A stretch of DNA of 64,000 bases from positions 1-64,000 of IMG/VR virus record IMGVR_UViG_3300028920_002946; one strand, given 5' to 3'. Of this stretch, positions 8,183 through 18,300 are shown one piece after another (positions within the stretch are counted from its first letter, which is position 1; the number at the start of each line of letters is the position of its first letter). Source of the stretch: a virus. The notes beneath the pieces are model-generated. The model worked only from the letters and a program-made list of their open reading frames with translations, was not told the origin of the DNA and searched no databases. The translations under genes and the position numbers were made by a program.

Positions 8183-10070
8183 TGTTTGGGGGGATAGGGT
8201 ATTGGTTCTCAAACGGTCCGACACTTGCCGTTGCGCCAGAGCGCGTATCGCCAACGATATCGTCCGTGGGGACGTCCGAGTCCACGGAGGGCCCGACCCC
8301 GGCGTCCCTGAGGTGCGAACCGAGAGACATCCTGTAGTCGAAATCCACCGTGTAGTTCGGGTTGTAGAACTCGTCGTCCCAATTTGATATGGATACAGGG
8401 TTAGTGCCGTTTCCGTCATCGGAGGCGCAGTGGTCAACCGTCCCGCCTGCGAAATCAGTGGTATTGTCAAACACGATGCTGTTTTTAACCGTGTATGTTC
8501 CTATATTGAACCCCTTGACGAAACCACGAACCAAACTGTTGTACATGGTGCAGCCACCGACGACACCGGCCCCCGACAAGGGGGGAGTACCTCCAAAGGC
8601 GAGCACACTATTTGTAATCTTGAGAACGCTCAACGCTTGATTCCAAGCGACGGCAGTATCGTTGCTTGTCCTCCCTGACGGTATCACCAAGATGCTCTTG
8701 TCTACAGTCACGTTGCATACGGATCCGACATCGATGTGAAATGGGGTCATATTGGCCGTGGCATAGATTTGAAGAGAAAGGACTGTCACCTGAGACAGGA
8801 CATCCGAAACCCGTATGCCTTCACCGTAAGTTACGTCTTGAATCTTGGTATACTTGCTGGCATCATACACACCGCTGTTGTTTGCTCCGTTACTCACTGC
8901 AGGGTTTCCTCTGACCGTGAATGACACCCCTGTTTCAGTATATGAGAGAAGGTCAACTGTCGAACTGTCCTGCACCGATCCACAGCAAAGAATCTCAAGG
9001 TTCTCGTCTGACCCACAATAGGCAAGCTGGTCTGTGGCTTCTCCCAATGAGGCATAAGCACGGTCGTCCCCTGTGGCGGCGTTCGTAATACCTGTCCCGC
9101 CCGCTGTGCTTCCCGTGTTCACATAAAAGGTCGTCGCTGACGAATAGTCCCCAAGATAGAGTCTTCCCCCCAACACCCCGGTCATCCACTTCGAGGCATC
9201 AGCGGAAATGGCGCAGCAGTATCTCCAATCCGAAGCCGCCGTCTTACCGGGGCGAATCTGACACCAGGTGCTCCCCGAATCAAAGGATCGGTACACATAC
9301 CCGCCCCCGTAGATCTGGAGCATAATGTCCGAACCGTCCGACGATATAGCGCATCCGTGCCAATTCTTGTTCCCTGCTCCCGCTGGTTCCACCGCGGACC
9401 AGTCTGCCCCGGAGTTGTATGAGATGTAGGATCCACCACCGATTTCGATGGCTACGATTGTCGCACCATCATCGGACATTGCAAATCCCTGCCACGTGCC
9501 CGTTGTGTTCCCCTTCGGCTGCACCTCATCCCAATCAGTACCGTAGTTTGAGGAGTAGTAGCAACGGCTCCCATATCCTCCCACAATGACTCTTGACCCA
9601 TCCCCGGAAGCCGCCATACGTCCTGCGCTGTGAACATTTGACCATGAAGATCCGGAATTTCCAGAGTACCACAAATTGCCGCCGGTTTCAGATATGTAAA
9701 GCTTTGTGCCATCATTGGAAAGAGCACAGTAGCTGTAGTTGTAGTTCTTGTCCCCTGCGGGGCGGACCTCGGACCAACTTGAACCGGAATTTGATGTGTA
9801 CCACAAACGGCCATTGTACGCCGTCACCAACATCTTCGTTCCGTCTGAGGACATGGAAGCCCAGAACCATCCGCGGGCGACTGCGTCGTTGTAGGGATCC
9901 GTTGTTCCCCACGAAGACCCACCATCCGAGGAGTAGTACAGATAGCCGCTGGCGGACAACCCGCCTGCCCCGGCAAGGATGCATCCACCGTCATCGGAAA
10001 TGGCGCTGACGTACCAATTGTTGTTGGACGCCCCGCTTGGTTGAGTTTCTGACCATTTAACTAATGCCAC
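8157..10070 (-). CDS. Asp-box beta-propeller fused to beta-helix adhesin
   Basis: I place the start at GTG 10070, not at the in-frame ATG 10097, because a perfect AAGGAGG lies 9 nt upstream of the GTG; this gives 637 aa. Residues 1-305 carry six Asp-box repeats (SSDGGSSW, TSNSGSSW, SGNSGSSW, SSNYGTDW, SYNSGADW, SFDSGSTW) spaced by about 45-50 residues, indicating a BNR/sialidase-type propeller. From about residue 315 the helix family cap recurs in altered form (YVNTGSTAGGTGITNAAT), followed by rungs and the closing module. Asp-boxes are structural, so sialidase activity is not implied. The start overlaps the relic ORF upstream by 14 nt. Likely carbohydrate-binding adhesin. Confidence 0.82.
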   Translation of the reverse strand: MALVKWSETQPSGASNNNWYVSAISDDGGCILAGAGGLSASGYLYYSSDGGSSWGTTDPYNDAVARGWFWASMSSDGTKMLVTAYNGRLWYTSNSGSSWSEVRPAGDKNYNYSYCALSNDGTKLYISETGGNLWYSGNSGSSWSNVHSAGRMAASGDGSRVIVGGYGSRCYYSSNYGTDWDEVQPKGNTTGTWQGFAMSDDGATIVAIEIGGGSYISYNSGADWSAVEPAGAGNKNWHGCAISSDGSDIMLQIYGGGYVYRSFDSGSTWCQIRPGKTAASDWRYCCAISADASKWMTGVLGGRLYLGDYSSATTFYVNTGSTAGGTGITNAATGDDRAYASLGEATDQLAYCGSDENLEILCCGSVQDSSTVDLLSYTETGVSFTVRGNPAVSNGANNSGVYDASKYTKIQDVTYGEGIRVSDVLSQVTVLSLQIYATANMTPFHIDVGSVCNVTVDKSILVIPSGRTSNDTAVAWNQALSVLKITNSVLAFGGTPPLSGAGVVGGCTMYNSLVRGFVKGFNIGTYTVKNSIVFDNTTDFAGGTVDHCASDDGNGTNPVSISNWDDEFYNPNYTVDFDYRMSLGSHLRDAGVGPSVDSDVPTDDIVGDTRSGATASVGPFENQYPIPPNTIWFGADF

Positions 10071-10284
10071 AGGACCAACCCTCCTTGTAGCACCCATACA
10101 TCCCCGATGCCGCGCAGTTTTCCGAGATGTAATCGTACATGTCGGCGGTCACGGTGCCGCCCGATTGTATCACGGCAAAGCCGTGCCCGACCGAACTCGA
10201 CAAGCACGGTTCGCCCCCCGATGTGGCGTTCGTGGTGCCGTCACCGCCCGCGCTGCTCGCCGTGTTCACGTATCTCGTTACCAT
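10057..10284 (-). pseudogene. Truncated helix-cap relic (75 aa), probably frameshifted
   Basis: The first 23 residues are the family cap MVTRYVNTASSAGGDGTTNATSG, then the sequence departs (GEPCLSSSVGHGF...) and stops after 75 aa with no rungs or head. Compared with 6470-8140, a run of five Gs on the minus strand has become six, shifting the frame exactly where the proteins diverge; removing one G restores ANRA but soon meets a stop. The ORF has a normal ribosome site (GGGGGAGAG) and its end overlaps the propeller gene, so it may be translated and couple translation downstream. Most likely a recombination relic; a functional small protein cannot be excluded. Confidence 0.6.
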
Positions 10285-10327
10285 GTGCTAAAACTCTCCC
10301 CCTAGAAATCCGCCCCGAACCATATGG
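10205..10327. repeat. Cassette-flanking direct repeat, right copy
   Basis: Right copy of the repeat at 8062-8182. It covers the 5' end of the relic ORF, its leader and the last codons (WFGADF) of the LamG gene. Recombination between the copies would remove about 2.1 kb carrying the propeller-helix gene and the relic, leaving both neighbours intact. Confidence 0.88.
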
Positions 10328-11363
10328 CATTGGGGGGCGCGGTATATTCACCAGAGGATGCGAAACTTGCGGCGTTCTTTTGATTCTCATACTCGGTGGC
10401 GATCTCTTCGTCGCTCATCACGTGGTCCATGACAACCAGTTCGTCAACCCTACCGTTTAGGTATAGTTGGCTTGAACCGGATCGGCTGTATTTGCCGATA
10501 AATACCGTGGCACTCTCATCAGAAGACATCCCTAAGTCACCAAACCACTTCCCGTTATCGACCGAGTTCGACCAAAAGGATAAGGTTTTCTTCACTCCGT
10601 TTATGTACATGTTGTACGAATCGCCGTCAGAGGTCAGCGCAATGTGAAAAAACTCATCCTCCGTTGGTACGTAATCCGAATATCCAAGTATGTAGTTACC
10701 TCCAAACGCACCGTCAACTAAGCGCCATACGAAATACATATTGTAATTATTGACGGTATTATAGGCTAGATAAAAGTAAACGCTTGTGGAGTTCATTTTT
10801 GTCAGAATAAAAATCGCACCGGGCACTACTGTGTTGTAGCGGACCCACGCCTTGATCGTGCCCCGGTCACTCGTGAGGTGCTGGCGAAGATCGGGAACCT
10901 CAACGAAACCGTCCCCTGCAAACTCCACAGCATCATTTATCTGGCCCTCAGCTTCCGAGGCGTTTGTGAGCGAGCTTGCCTCATCGTTCGATGAGGAGTC
11001 CGATGCTCCGCTGTCTACATCCTGATAGTGGTGTACGAGCTGGGCGTCCCTGGCATCCCACACCCCCACATCGTTGGACCTTTCATCCCCTCCGTAATGG
11101 CACAGTATAGCCGTATCCTTCGTGGAGGATACTGAAGGTATGTTGACCCATGCCTCCACCTTCTCGGAGTCGCTGTCGAACAGGACTATTTCACGGTCAA
11201 GTTCAGTAACATTTGCAGAGTCGTAGAACCTGATGCCCTGCTTTGTCCCGGCCCAGAAATCATCAGGGATCCCAAGCATCTCCTCATTGAAGAGAAAGGC
11301 GTAATTGGTCAGATTGCCCGACACCTTCGTGTGGTCAATCGTTATTTGAAATATAGAACTCAT
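10302..11363 (-). CDS. DUF2341 + LamG-like lectin domain adhesin
   Basis: 353 aa. Residues 1-95 match the DUF2341 pattern (NYAFLFNEE, GIRFYDSANVTELDREI, VEAWVNIPSV, ILCHYG). Residues 145-335 look like a concanavalin-A/LamG jelly roll (VEFAGDGFVEVPD, TIKAWVRYN, FFHIALTSDGDSYNMYING, GRVDELVVMDHVMSDEEI). The C-terminal WFGADF tail is the same as that of the propeller-helix protein, probably because the shared repeat runs through both gene ends. This pair of domains is common in surface and fibre proteins that bind carbohydrate. The coding sequence is more AT-rich than neighbours, suggesting separate origin. Role as lectin-type adhesin is inferred. Confidence 0.85.
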   Translation of the reverse strand: MSSIFQITIDHTKVSGNLTNYAFLFNEEMLGIPDDFWAGTKQGIRFYDSANVTELDREIVLFDSDSEKVEAWVNIPSVSSTKDTAILCHYGGDERSNDVGVWDARDAQLVHHYQDVDSGASDSSSNDEASSLTNASEAEGQINDAVEFAGDGFVEVPDLRQHLTSDRGTIKAWVRYNTVVPGAIFILTKMNSTSVYFYLAYNTVNNYNMYFVWRLVDGAFGGNYILGYSDYVPTEDEFFHIALTSDGDSYNMYINGVKKTLSFWSNSVDNGKWFGDLGMSSDESATVFIGKYSRSGSSQLYLNGRVDELVVMDHVMSDEEIATEYENQKNAASFASSGEYTAPPNAIWFGADF

Positions 11364-11394
11364 CTTTACGCCCTAGAAATATTGCCCATACCAA

Positions 11395-13851
<2,457 letters not shown>

Positions 13852-13865
13852 TTGGCCGCCCTCAC

Positions 13866-14594
13866 TTATACCGTGTCCTGGACGTTGTCCTCAGAGTCGT
13901 CCACGGTGTCGATCCACGTGTCCATGCTGCTGTCCACCACGTCCTGAACGTACGAGGCCAGGCTACTCTGGTACGCCGGGACGGAACTGCCCTCGGGCCC
14001 CTTCACCCCCGTGGCCCCCTGCACCGCGAACCCTCCAAGGCCCGTGTGGCCGCGCGGGCCGGTCAGCCCCATATAGCCGGTCAAGCCGCCGCCCCCGGTG
14101 ACCCCCGGGAAGCCCGTGGACCCCCTTGGGCCCGTCGCGCCCCTCGCCCCGCGAAGGGTGAAGTTGCCGTACCCCCTGTACACCTCGATGTCCCCGGCCG
14201 TGACCGGGAGCATCGCGCTCAAGTCCTCCGACCCGTCGTGGCGCAGCCTCACCAGCATCAGCGGCAGCATCCCCGACAAATCCGGGAAGGTCTTCACGAC
14301 GCCGAAGCTGCGCCTGTTCATCGCTATGCTCGGCACCACCTCCACGGCGCCGGCCTCGTCGAGGCAGACCAGCACGTACATCACGTCGCCGCGGTTGTTG
14401 AACACCCGGCGCGACGACGCCGCCATCCGGGCCGCGACCGCACGCGGTATGTCGATGCGGACATCCCCGTACCGCACCCAATGGTCGCCGACGACCACCA
14501 TGCCGCCCTTGGCTGACGCGGTGTCTTCGGCGCGGAGGGAGTCGTCTCTGACCTTAAGGCCGAAATCCCTCTTGTTCTTGGGTATTATCGCCAT
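13866..14594 (-). CDS. Short collagen-like fibre with virion-anchor domain
   Basis: 242 aa. Residues 1-150 form an anchor domain shared with the next two collagen fibres upstream; common elements are a GxVVVxxxWVxY strand, [18 protein letters not shown], a PL(M/V) strand, a DGSEDL turn and YRGYGNF. Gly-X-Y repeats run about 151-205, and an acidic tail ([16 protein letters not shown]) ends the protein. It starts at ATG 14594, 36 nt after the preceding stop, with a palindrome copy in between. Likely a short fibre or connector; no obvious receptor-binding head. Confidence 0.82.
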   Translation of the reverse strand: MAIIPKNKRDFGLKVRDDSLRAEDTASAKGGMVVVGDHWVRYGDVRIDIPRAVAARMAASSRRVFNNRGDVMYVLVCLDEAGAVEVVPSIAMNRRSFGVVKTFPDLSGMLPLMLVRLRHDGSEDLSAMLPVTAGDIEVYRGYGNFTLRGARGATGPRGSTGFPGVTGGGGLTGYMGLTGPRGHTGLGGFAVQGATGVKGPEGSSVPAYQSSLASYVQDVVDSSMDTWIDTVDDSEDNVQDTV

Positions 14595-14621
14595 TCGCGT
14601 ACCCGTCTTGAATGCGCGGCT

Positions 14622-14636
14622 ATCAATAGACTATTC
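14622..14636. promoter_or_regulatory. Intergenic palindrome TAATAGNCTATTA, copy 2
   Basis: The plus strand reads ATCAATAGACTATTC, matching the dyad at 11 of 13 core positions. It overlaps the stop codon of the gene ending at 14631 and lies about 30-40 nt upstream of the ATG at 14594. The short distance fits a promoter serving that gene. Confidence 0.5.
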
Positions 14637-15290
14637 CGCCGCCTGGAAAAAGGATGTCAGCGGCACGTGCACCTGCCAGTTGATGCCCGTCATGCCCCGC
14701 ACGCCCGTCTCGCCCCGCGGGGCGACGGGCTGCGGGCCCGTGTGCCCGGCCATACCGGACGCGCCCAAGGCCCCCCTGTCCCCCTCCGGCCCGGTCGCGC
14801 CCTGGGGTCCTGTCTCGCCCGCCACGTCGCTGTCGACGCCGGTTATGCCCTTCCGCCCGGCGTCGAGGACGTTGCCCGCGCCGTTGAAGTACTCCAAATT
14901 CTCGTTTCTCAGCGGCAGATAGCCGAGGTTGAGGTCGTCCGACCCGTCCTGGACCGCCACGACGCCGACCAGGGGCACGATGTCGAAGGCGACCGGGCGC
15001 GGCACCGACCGCACGCTCGTGAACGGCACCTGCCTGCCCTCCACGACCTTGATGCCCTCGTCGAGATCCAGCCCCACCATGAGGTAGACGGCGTAATTCC
15101 GGTTCTGGAAGAACCTCGTGCGGGGCGGCACGACGGCCCGGCCGATGTACGCCGACAGCCTGAACAGCACCGCGTCGTAGTTGACCCAGCTGTTGTCGAC
15201 GACCACCGAACCCGCCTCTATGCGCACCGAGTCGTCGGAGTAGCCCGGGGTCGTCCCCGCCGTCACCTGTGCCGATCTTGGCTTGAGCAT
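14631..15290 (-). CDS. Short collagen-like fibre with virion-anchor domain
   Basis: 219 aa. The frame stays open further upstream, but I choose ATG 15290 (MLKPRSAQVTAG) because AGGGGAAGG precedes it and it begins 8 nt after the previous stop. Residues 1-140 are the shared anchor domain (SVVVDNSWVNYDAVLF, RTRFFQNRNYAVYLMVGLD, AFDIVPLVGVVAVQDGSDDL, YFNGAGN). Gly-X-Y repeats follow to about 205, then a short hydrophobic end. Paralogue of the genes at 13866 and 17232. Structural fibre or connector, inferred. Confidence 0.82.
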   Translation of the reverse strand: MLKPRSAQVTAGTTPGYSDDSVRIEAGSVVVDNSWVNYDAVLFRLSAYIGRAVVPPRTRFFQNRNYAVYLMVGLDLDEGIKVVEGRQVPFTSVRSVPRPVAFDIVPLVGVVAVQDGSDDLNLGYLPLRNENLEYFNGAGNVLDAGRKGITGVDSDVAGETGPQGATGPEGDRGALGASGMAGHTGPQPVAPRGETGVRGMTGINWQVHVPLTSFFQAAE

Positions 15291-15298
15291 GCCTTCCC

Positions 15299-16003
15299 CT
15301 AGTCGAAGATCAGAGACGGCCCCGCCGGCCGCCGGAACCCGTTCTCGCCCGGCGACGAGCCGGACTGCACGTAGCACCTGACGCCGTTCGGGAGTATGTT
15401 GGTCAAACAGTCGCCCACCTTGGGCATGTGGGCGAGTATCTCGTCGACCTGCGGCGGCGCGATGTCGTACGTGTACAGCGTGGCCTCGCCCTGCACCACC
15501 GTTATGTAGGCCGCCTTCGCCTCCGTGTCCTGCCTCCCCACGGCGTTCGTGACCAGGAGCGTGACGGTGTACGTCCCCGGCTGGTCGTAGACGTGCGTCG
15601 GGCTCTCCAGCGTGGACGTGCGGCCGTCGCCAAACGTCCAGAGCCACGAGACGATGGGGTTCGACGACGTGCTGGTGTCCGTGAACTTCACGCTCAGGGG
15701 GGTGTAGCCCGTCACCTTGTTGGCCGAGAAGTCGGCGACCGGCGTGTCAGCGTAGACATCGATGTAGTCGATCTTGGTCTCGTCGTCGCTGCCGTCGGCG
15801 TTGAACGAGTCCAAGGTGACGGTGTACGTCCCCGCGCCCGTGTACGTGTGATACGGGTTCTGCTCCACGCCCGTGGGGCTTCCATCCCCGTAGTCCCAAT
15901 ACCACCCGGTCGGGGAGTTGGTGGAGAGGTCGATGAACGTGACGCCCAGCGGCTCTATGCCCGTTACTGGATAACCTTCAAAATCAGATATTGGTGCGGC
16001 CAT
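15299..16003 (-). CDS. Two-PKD-domain adhesin with unknown C-terminal domain
   Basis: 234 aa. Residues 1-85 and 88-170 are PKD domains, each with the signature WxWxxGDG...P.HxYxxxGxYTVTL (YWDYGDGSPTG / HTYTGAGTYTVTL; WLWTFGDG / HVYDQPGTYTVTL). The last 65 residues (PPQVDEILAHMPKVGDC... GPSLIFD) are unassigned. PKD domains are Ig-like modules of surface and secreted proteins and probably aid attachment or extend the fibre. A 93-nt AT-rich gap precedes it; the ATG at 16003 follows AGGGGTAGGA. Confidence 0.85.
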   Translation of the reverse strand: MAAPISDFEGYPVTGIEPLGVTFIDLSTNSPTGWYWDYGDGSPTGVEQNPYHTYTGAGTYTVTLDSFNADGSDDETKIDYIDVYADTPVADFSANKVTGYTPLSVKFTDTSTSSNPIVSWLWTFGDGRTSTLESPTHVYDQPGTYTVTLLVTNAVGRQDTEAKAAYITVVQGEATLYTYDIAPPQVDEILAHMPKVGDCLTNILPNGVRCYVQSGSSPGENGFRRPAGPSLIFD

Positions 16004-16096
16004 TCCTACCCCTGTTATACATCTATTGACCCTTGAATCTAGTCATCTATCTAATGCCATATATTCAAAAAATTCAATATATTAGAAATATTATAG
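16004..16096 (-). promoter_or_regulatory. AT-rich intergenic segment, probable promoter region
   Basis: 93 nt of strongly AT-rich DNA in an otherwise GC-rich module. The minus strand contains TATAAT just after the upstream stop, two TTGAAT repeats separated by TTT, and at 16079-16093 a weak relative of the recurrent palindrome (ATATTAGAAATATTA). No convincing -35 box at standard spacing from TATAAT. A promoter for the PKD and short-fibre genes downstream is likely, exact start unknown. Confidence 0.45.
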
Positions 16097-16567
16097 CTAT
16101 TCATTCTTCCGGATCTTCGAACCCAACTCGACGTTGTAGTTCCCGTACGCCCCATAGACATGGGACGGCCCCGTCGCGCAGGAGTGCAGCGAGGCGTCGC
16201 CGAAGTCCCAATCCCAATCGTAGAACTCGTACCCCGTGGGCGCGGAACTCGTGTTTGTGAACGAGGCCGTCACCGGGGGTTCGCTCTCCTCATTGTAGGA
16301 GGCCGAGAAGGAGAGTTCGCCCACCCGTATCCAAGCGCGCATTATCACCGACGAACTGGACCCGCCCGGGGCGTAGGCGGTCACGACAACCGTGTGATAT
16401 CCCGCGGTCGTGTAGACGTGCGTGGGATTCTGGACGGCGCTCGTGGCACCGTCTCCGAAATCCCACACGTACGAAAGCCACGTGCCGGACAGGACGGTGA
16501 CGCCGAAGTTCACCGTAAGCGGGGCCGCCCCCAACACCACATCCGCCGTAGGTCGTATGTCTGCCAT
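16097..16567 (-). CDS. PKD-domain adhesin (two PKD-like repeats)
   Basis: 156 aa. The first PKD domain (residues 5-80) has YVWDFGDGATSAVQNP and THVYTTAGYHTVVVTA; the second (about 85-150) has YDWDWDFGDASLHSC and HVYGAYGNYNVEL and ends abruptly in SKIRKNE. The abrupt end one strand early may mean C-terminal truncation. The frame ends at a TAG inside the AT-rich gap. Ten nt separate its start from the upstream stop. Confidence 0.82.
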   Translation of the reverse strand: MADIRPTADVVLGAAPLTVNFGVTVLSGTWLSYVWDFGDGATSAVQNPTHVYTTAGYHTVVVTAYAPGGSSSSVIMRAWIRVGELSFSASYNEESEPPVTASFTNTSSAPTGYEFYDWDWDFGDASLHSCATGPSHVYGAYGNYNVELGSKIRKNE

Positions 16568-16577
16568 CGGCTATCAC

Positions 16578-17222
16578 CTAGTCAAGGACGCCCGCCATCG
16601 CGCGCGTCTCGTAGTAATACTCCCGCAAATCCCTGTCGCCGAGCCATATCTTGAACTCATCTATCTTCAGCGTGCTGTTCGGCGCGAGTCGGAAGACGTT
16701 CGAGTTCAGGGCCGGCGGGGATCCGTTCACGGACTTGGCCACGGACAGGGCGCGCCTGACCGTCGAGTAGGTGCCGGCGTACATCCCGTCCGCGCCCGCG
16801 TGGAACTCAACCAGGACCCACCGACCGACAGCCGTCACGGGATCGGCGGATCTGTGGACGTAGTTGTAGTCCTCGTACACGAGCCTGAGGTTGGAGTCGA
16901 GGCGGAATCTCCAATACTCCGTGTCGGAGTAGCTGACCCCCTCGGCTATGACGAAATCGGGTCGAGGATGGTTCTCGTTGACCACCACATAGCCCGATCT
17001 CGTCAAGGTGTCCTGCGACGAGGCGTCCTCGACCACCAACGTCACATCGTACTCACCGGGGAGATAGGTGTGGTTCACGGCCGTGAGGTTGCCGTCCACC
17101 GACGTTCCGTCGCCGAATATCCACTTGCGCGACACTATCGTGCCGACGGAGGCGTCGTTGAACGTAACGGTGACCAAGCCGTCGCCCACCCTGTTCGTCG
17201 CTGTGAACCCCGCTGTCGCCAT
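16578..17222 (-). CDS. PKD + LamG-like C-terminal domain adhesin
   Basis: 214 aa. Residues 1-80 are a PKD domain (RKWIFGDGTSVDGN, NHTYLPGEYDVTLVVEDASS). Residues 90-214 resemble the second half of a LamG/concanavalin-like fold (WVLVEFHAGADGMYAGTYS, LKIDEFKIWLGDRDLREYYYETR). It starts 9 nt after the upstream collagen-PKD gene. One of four consecutive or near-consecutive PKD-bearing genes. Binding role inferred. Confidence 0.8.
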   Translation of the reverse strand: MATAGFTATNRVGDGLVTVTFNDASVGTIVSRKWIFGDGTSVDGNLTAVNHTYLPGEYDVTLVVEDASSQDTLTRSGYVVVNENHPRPDFVIAEGVSYSDTEYWRFRLDSNLRLVYEDYNYVHRSADPVTAVGRWVLVEFHAGADGMYAGTYSTVRRALSVAKSVNGSPPALNSNVFRLAPNSTLKIDEFKIWLGDRDLREYYYETRAMAGVLD

Positions 17223-17231
17223 CGCCCGCCC

Positions 17232-18299
17232 CTACGGCTGCACTATCAGCTTCGTCTTGTCCATGTACCCGGCCACGTTCGTGGCCCTCAGCTTCACCAA
17301 ATGCTCGCCCGTCGTCACCGTCGCCGTGAATATCTCGGCCGTGGACACGGGCGCGCCATCCATCGTCCATTGGAACGAGTCGGGGAAGTAGGAACACCTC
17401 TCCGAGAACCGCAGGACGCCGGTCACCCCGTTGACCCCCGTGTAGTAGAAGTCGGACTCGGGCTTGATATCCACCCTCACCCACGCCTGCAGCACTCCAG
17501 TGAACCCCGAGAAGTCGACGTACGCGTCATGCTCGTACGACGAGTAATCCCCTTGGTTGACCACCGAGTGGCAGTTGTCCACAATTCCCGTTTCCCTCGT
17601 GTACGAGGAGGTCAGATCCGACCCGGTGACGCCGAGGCCCGTGGCGGACCACGTGCAGTCCCTGGCGCGAGCCGAGTAATCCGTTTGCACCTCGCCGTCC
17701 GACTTGAATTTCATGTACATCAGCAGGTCGAGATCCGGGTACACGCCCGTCACGCCCCCGACGCCCTGCATGCCGGTGACGCCGACACCCGTGGGGCCGC
17801 CATCTCCCGTGACGCCCTGCCACCCGTCCATGCCGGTCCAGCCCTGCGCCCCCGAATGGCCCTGCCACCCCGTGGGGCCGAGCGGCCCCTGGAGGCCCGG
17901 TTCCCCGGTCACGCCCCCGTCGCTTATGGTGAAGCACGACATCCGGGAGTATTCGTTGACCCTGACCACCGAGTTGCCGCCGAGCGACTGCAGGACCACA
18001 AACTGGGCCACGGGCACGAGGTTCGGCAGAACGCGCGACGTGGCCGAGGATATAAACCTGGTGGACAGGGCAACCCGGTCGTAAACCAAGCGGCCCGACT
18101 CTACCTCGTAGTACACGTTCACGACGGCGTAGTGGCCCTTCTCGGACGGCAAGCTGAATATGCCCCGCCGCTGGATGGGCACAACCACCTTTCCGATCGG
18201 CACCACGCGGTCGTTGTAGAGTATGTTGCCCAAATCGGCGACATAATCAACCGTGCCGTCCGCGTTCCTGCGCTCCGTGACCGTGTTGGTCCTTACCAT
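17232..18299 (-). CDS. Anchor + collagen + lectin/PKD-like tail fibre
   Basis: 355 aa. Residues 1-128 form the anchor domain shared with the two short collagen fibres downstream (GHYAVVNVYYEVESG, LVPVAQFVVLQSLGGNS, EYSRMSCFTISDGG). Gly-X-Y repeats span about 129-186. The C-terminal part has a LamG-like stretch (LLMYMKFKSDGEVQTDYS, YVDFSGFTGVLQAWVRVD) and ends in a PKD-like segment (SFQWTMDGAPVS, EHLVKLRATNVAG). ATG at 18299 lies directly after the preceding stop. Likely a receptor-binding fibre fixed to the baseplate by its N-domain. Confidence 0.84.
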   Translation of the reverse strand: MVRTNTVTERRNADGTVDYVADLGNILYNDRVVPIGKVVVPIQRRGIFSLPSEKGHYAVVNVYYEVESGRLVYDRVALSTRFISSATSRVLPNLVPVAQFVVLQSLGGNSVVRVNEYSRMSCFTISDGGVTGEPGLQGPLGPTGWQGHSGAQGWTGMDGWQGVTGDGGPTGVGVTGMQGVGGVTGVYPDLDLLMYMKFKSDGEVQTDYSARARDCTWSATGLGVTGSDLTSSYTRETGIVDNCHSVVNQGDYSSYEHDAYVDFSGFTGVLQAWVRVDIKPESDFYYTGVNGVTGVLRFSERCSYFPDSFQWTMDGAPVSTAEIFTATVTTGEHLVKLRATNVAGYMDKTKLIVQP

Positions 18300-18300
18300 G

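Noticed and set aside
8157-10070. Sialidase enzyme from Asp-box repeats
   Set aside because: Asp-boxes mark the propeller fold only; no arginine triad or other catalytic pattern could be identified.
1-10300. Diversity-generating retroelement (template/variable repeats)
   Set aside because: Repeated fibre segments differ by patchy substitutions of all kinds and there is no reverse transcriptase or template repeat in the window; an element elsewhere in the genome cannot be excluded.
14631-15647. 338-codon version of the short collagen fibre starting at 15647
   Set aside because: The first 118 codons overlap the PKD gene in another frame and have shadow-type composition; ATG 15290 has a ribosome site and begins the homologous region.
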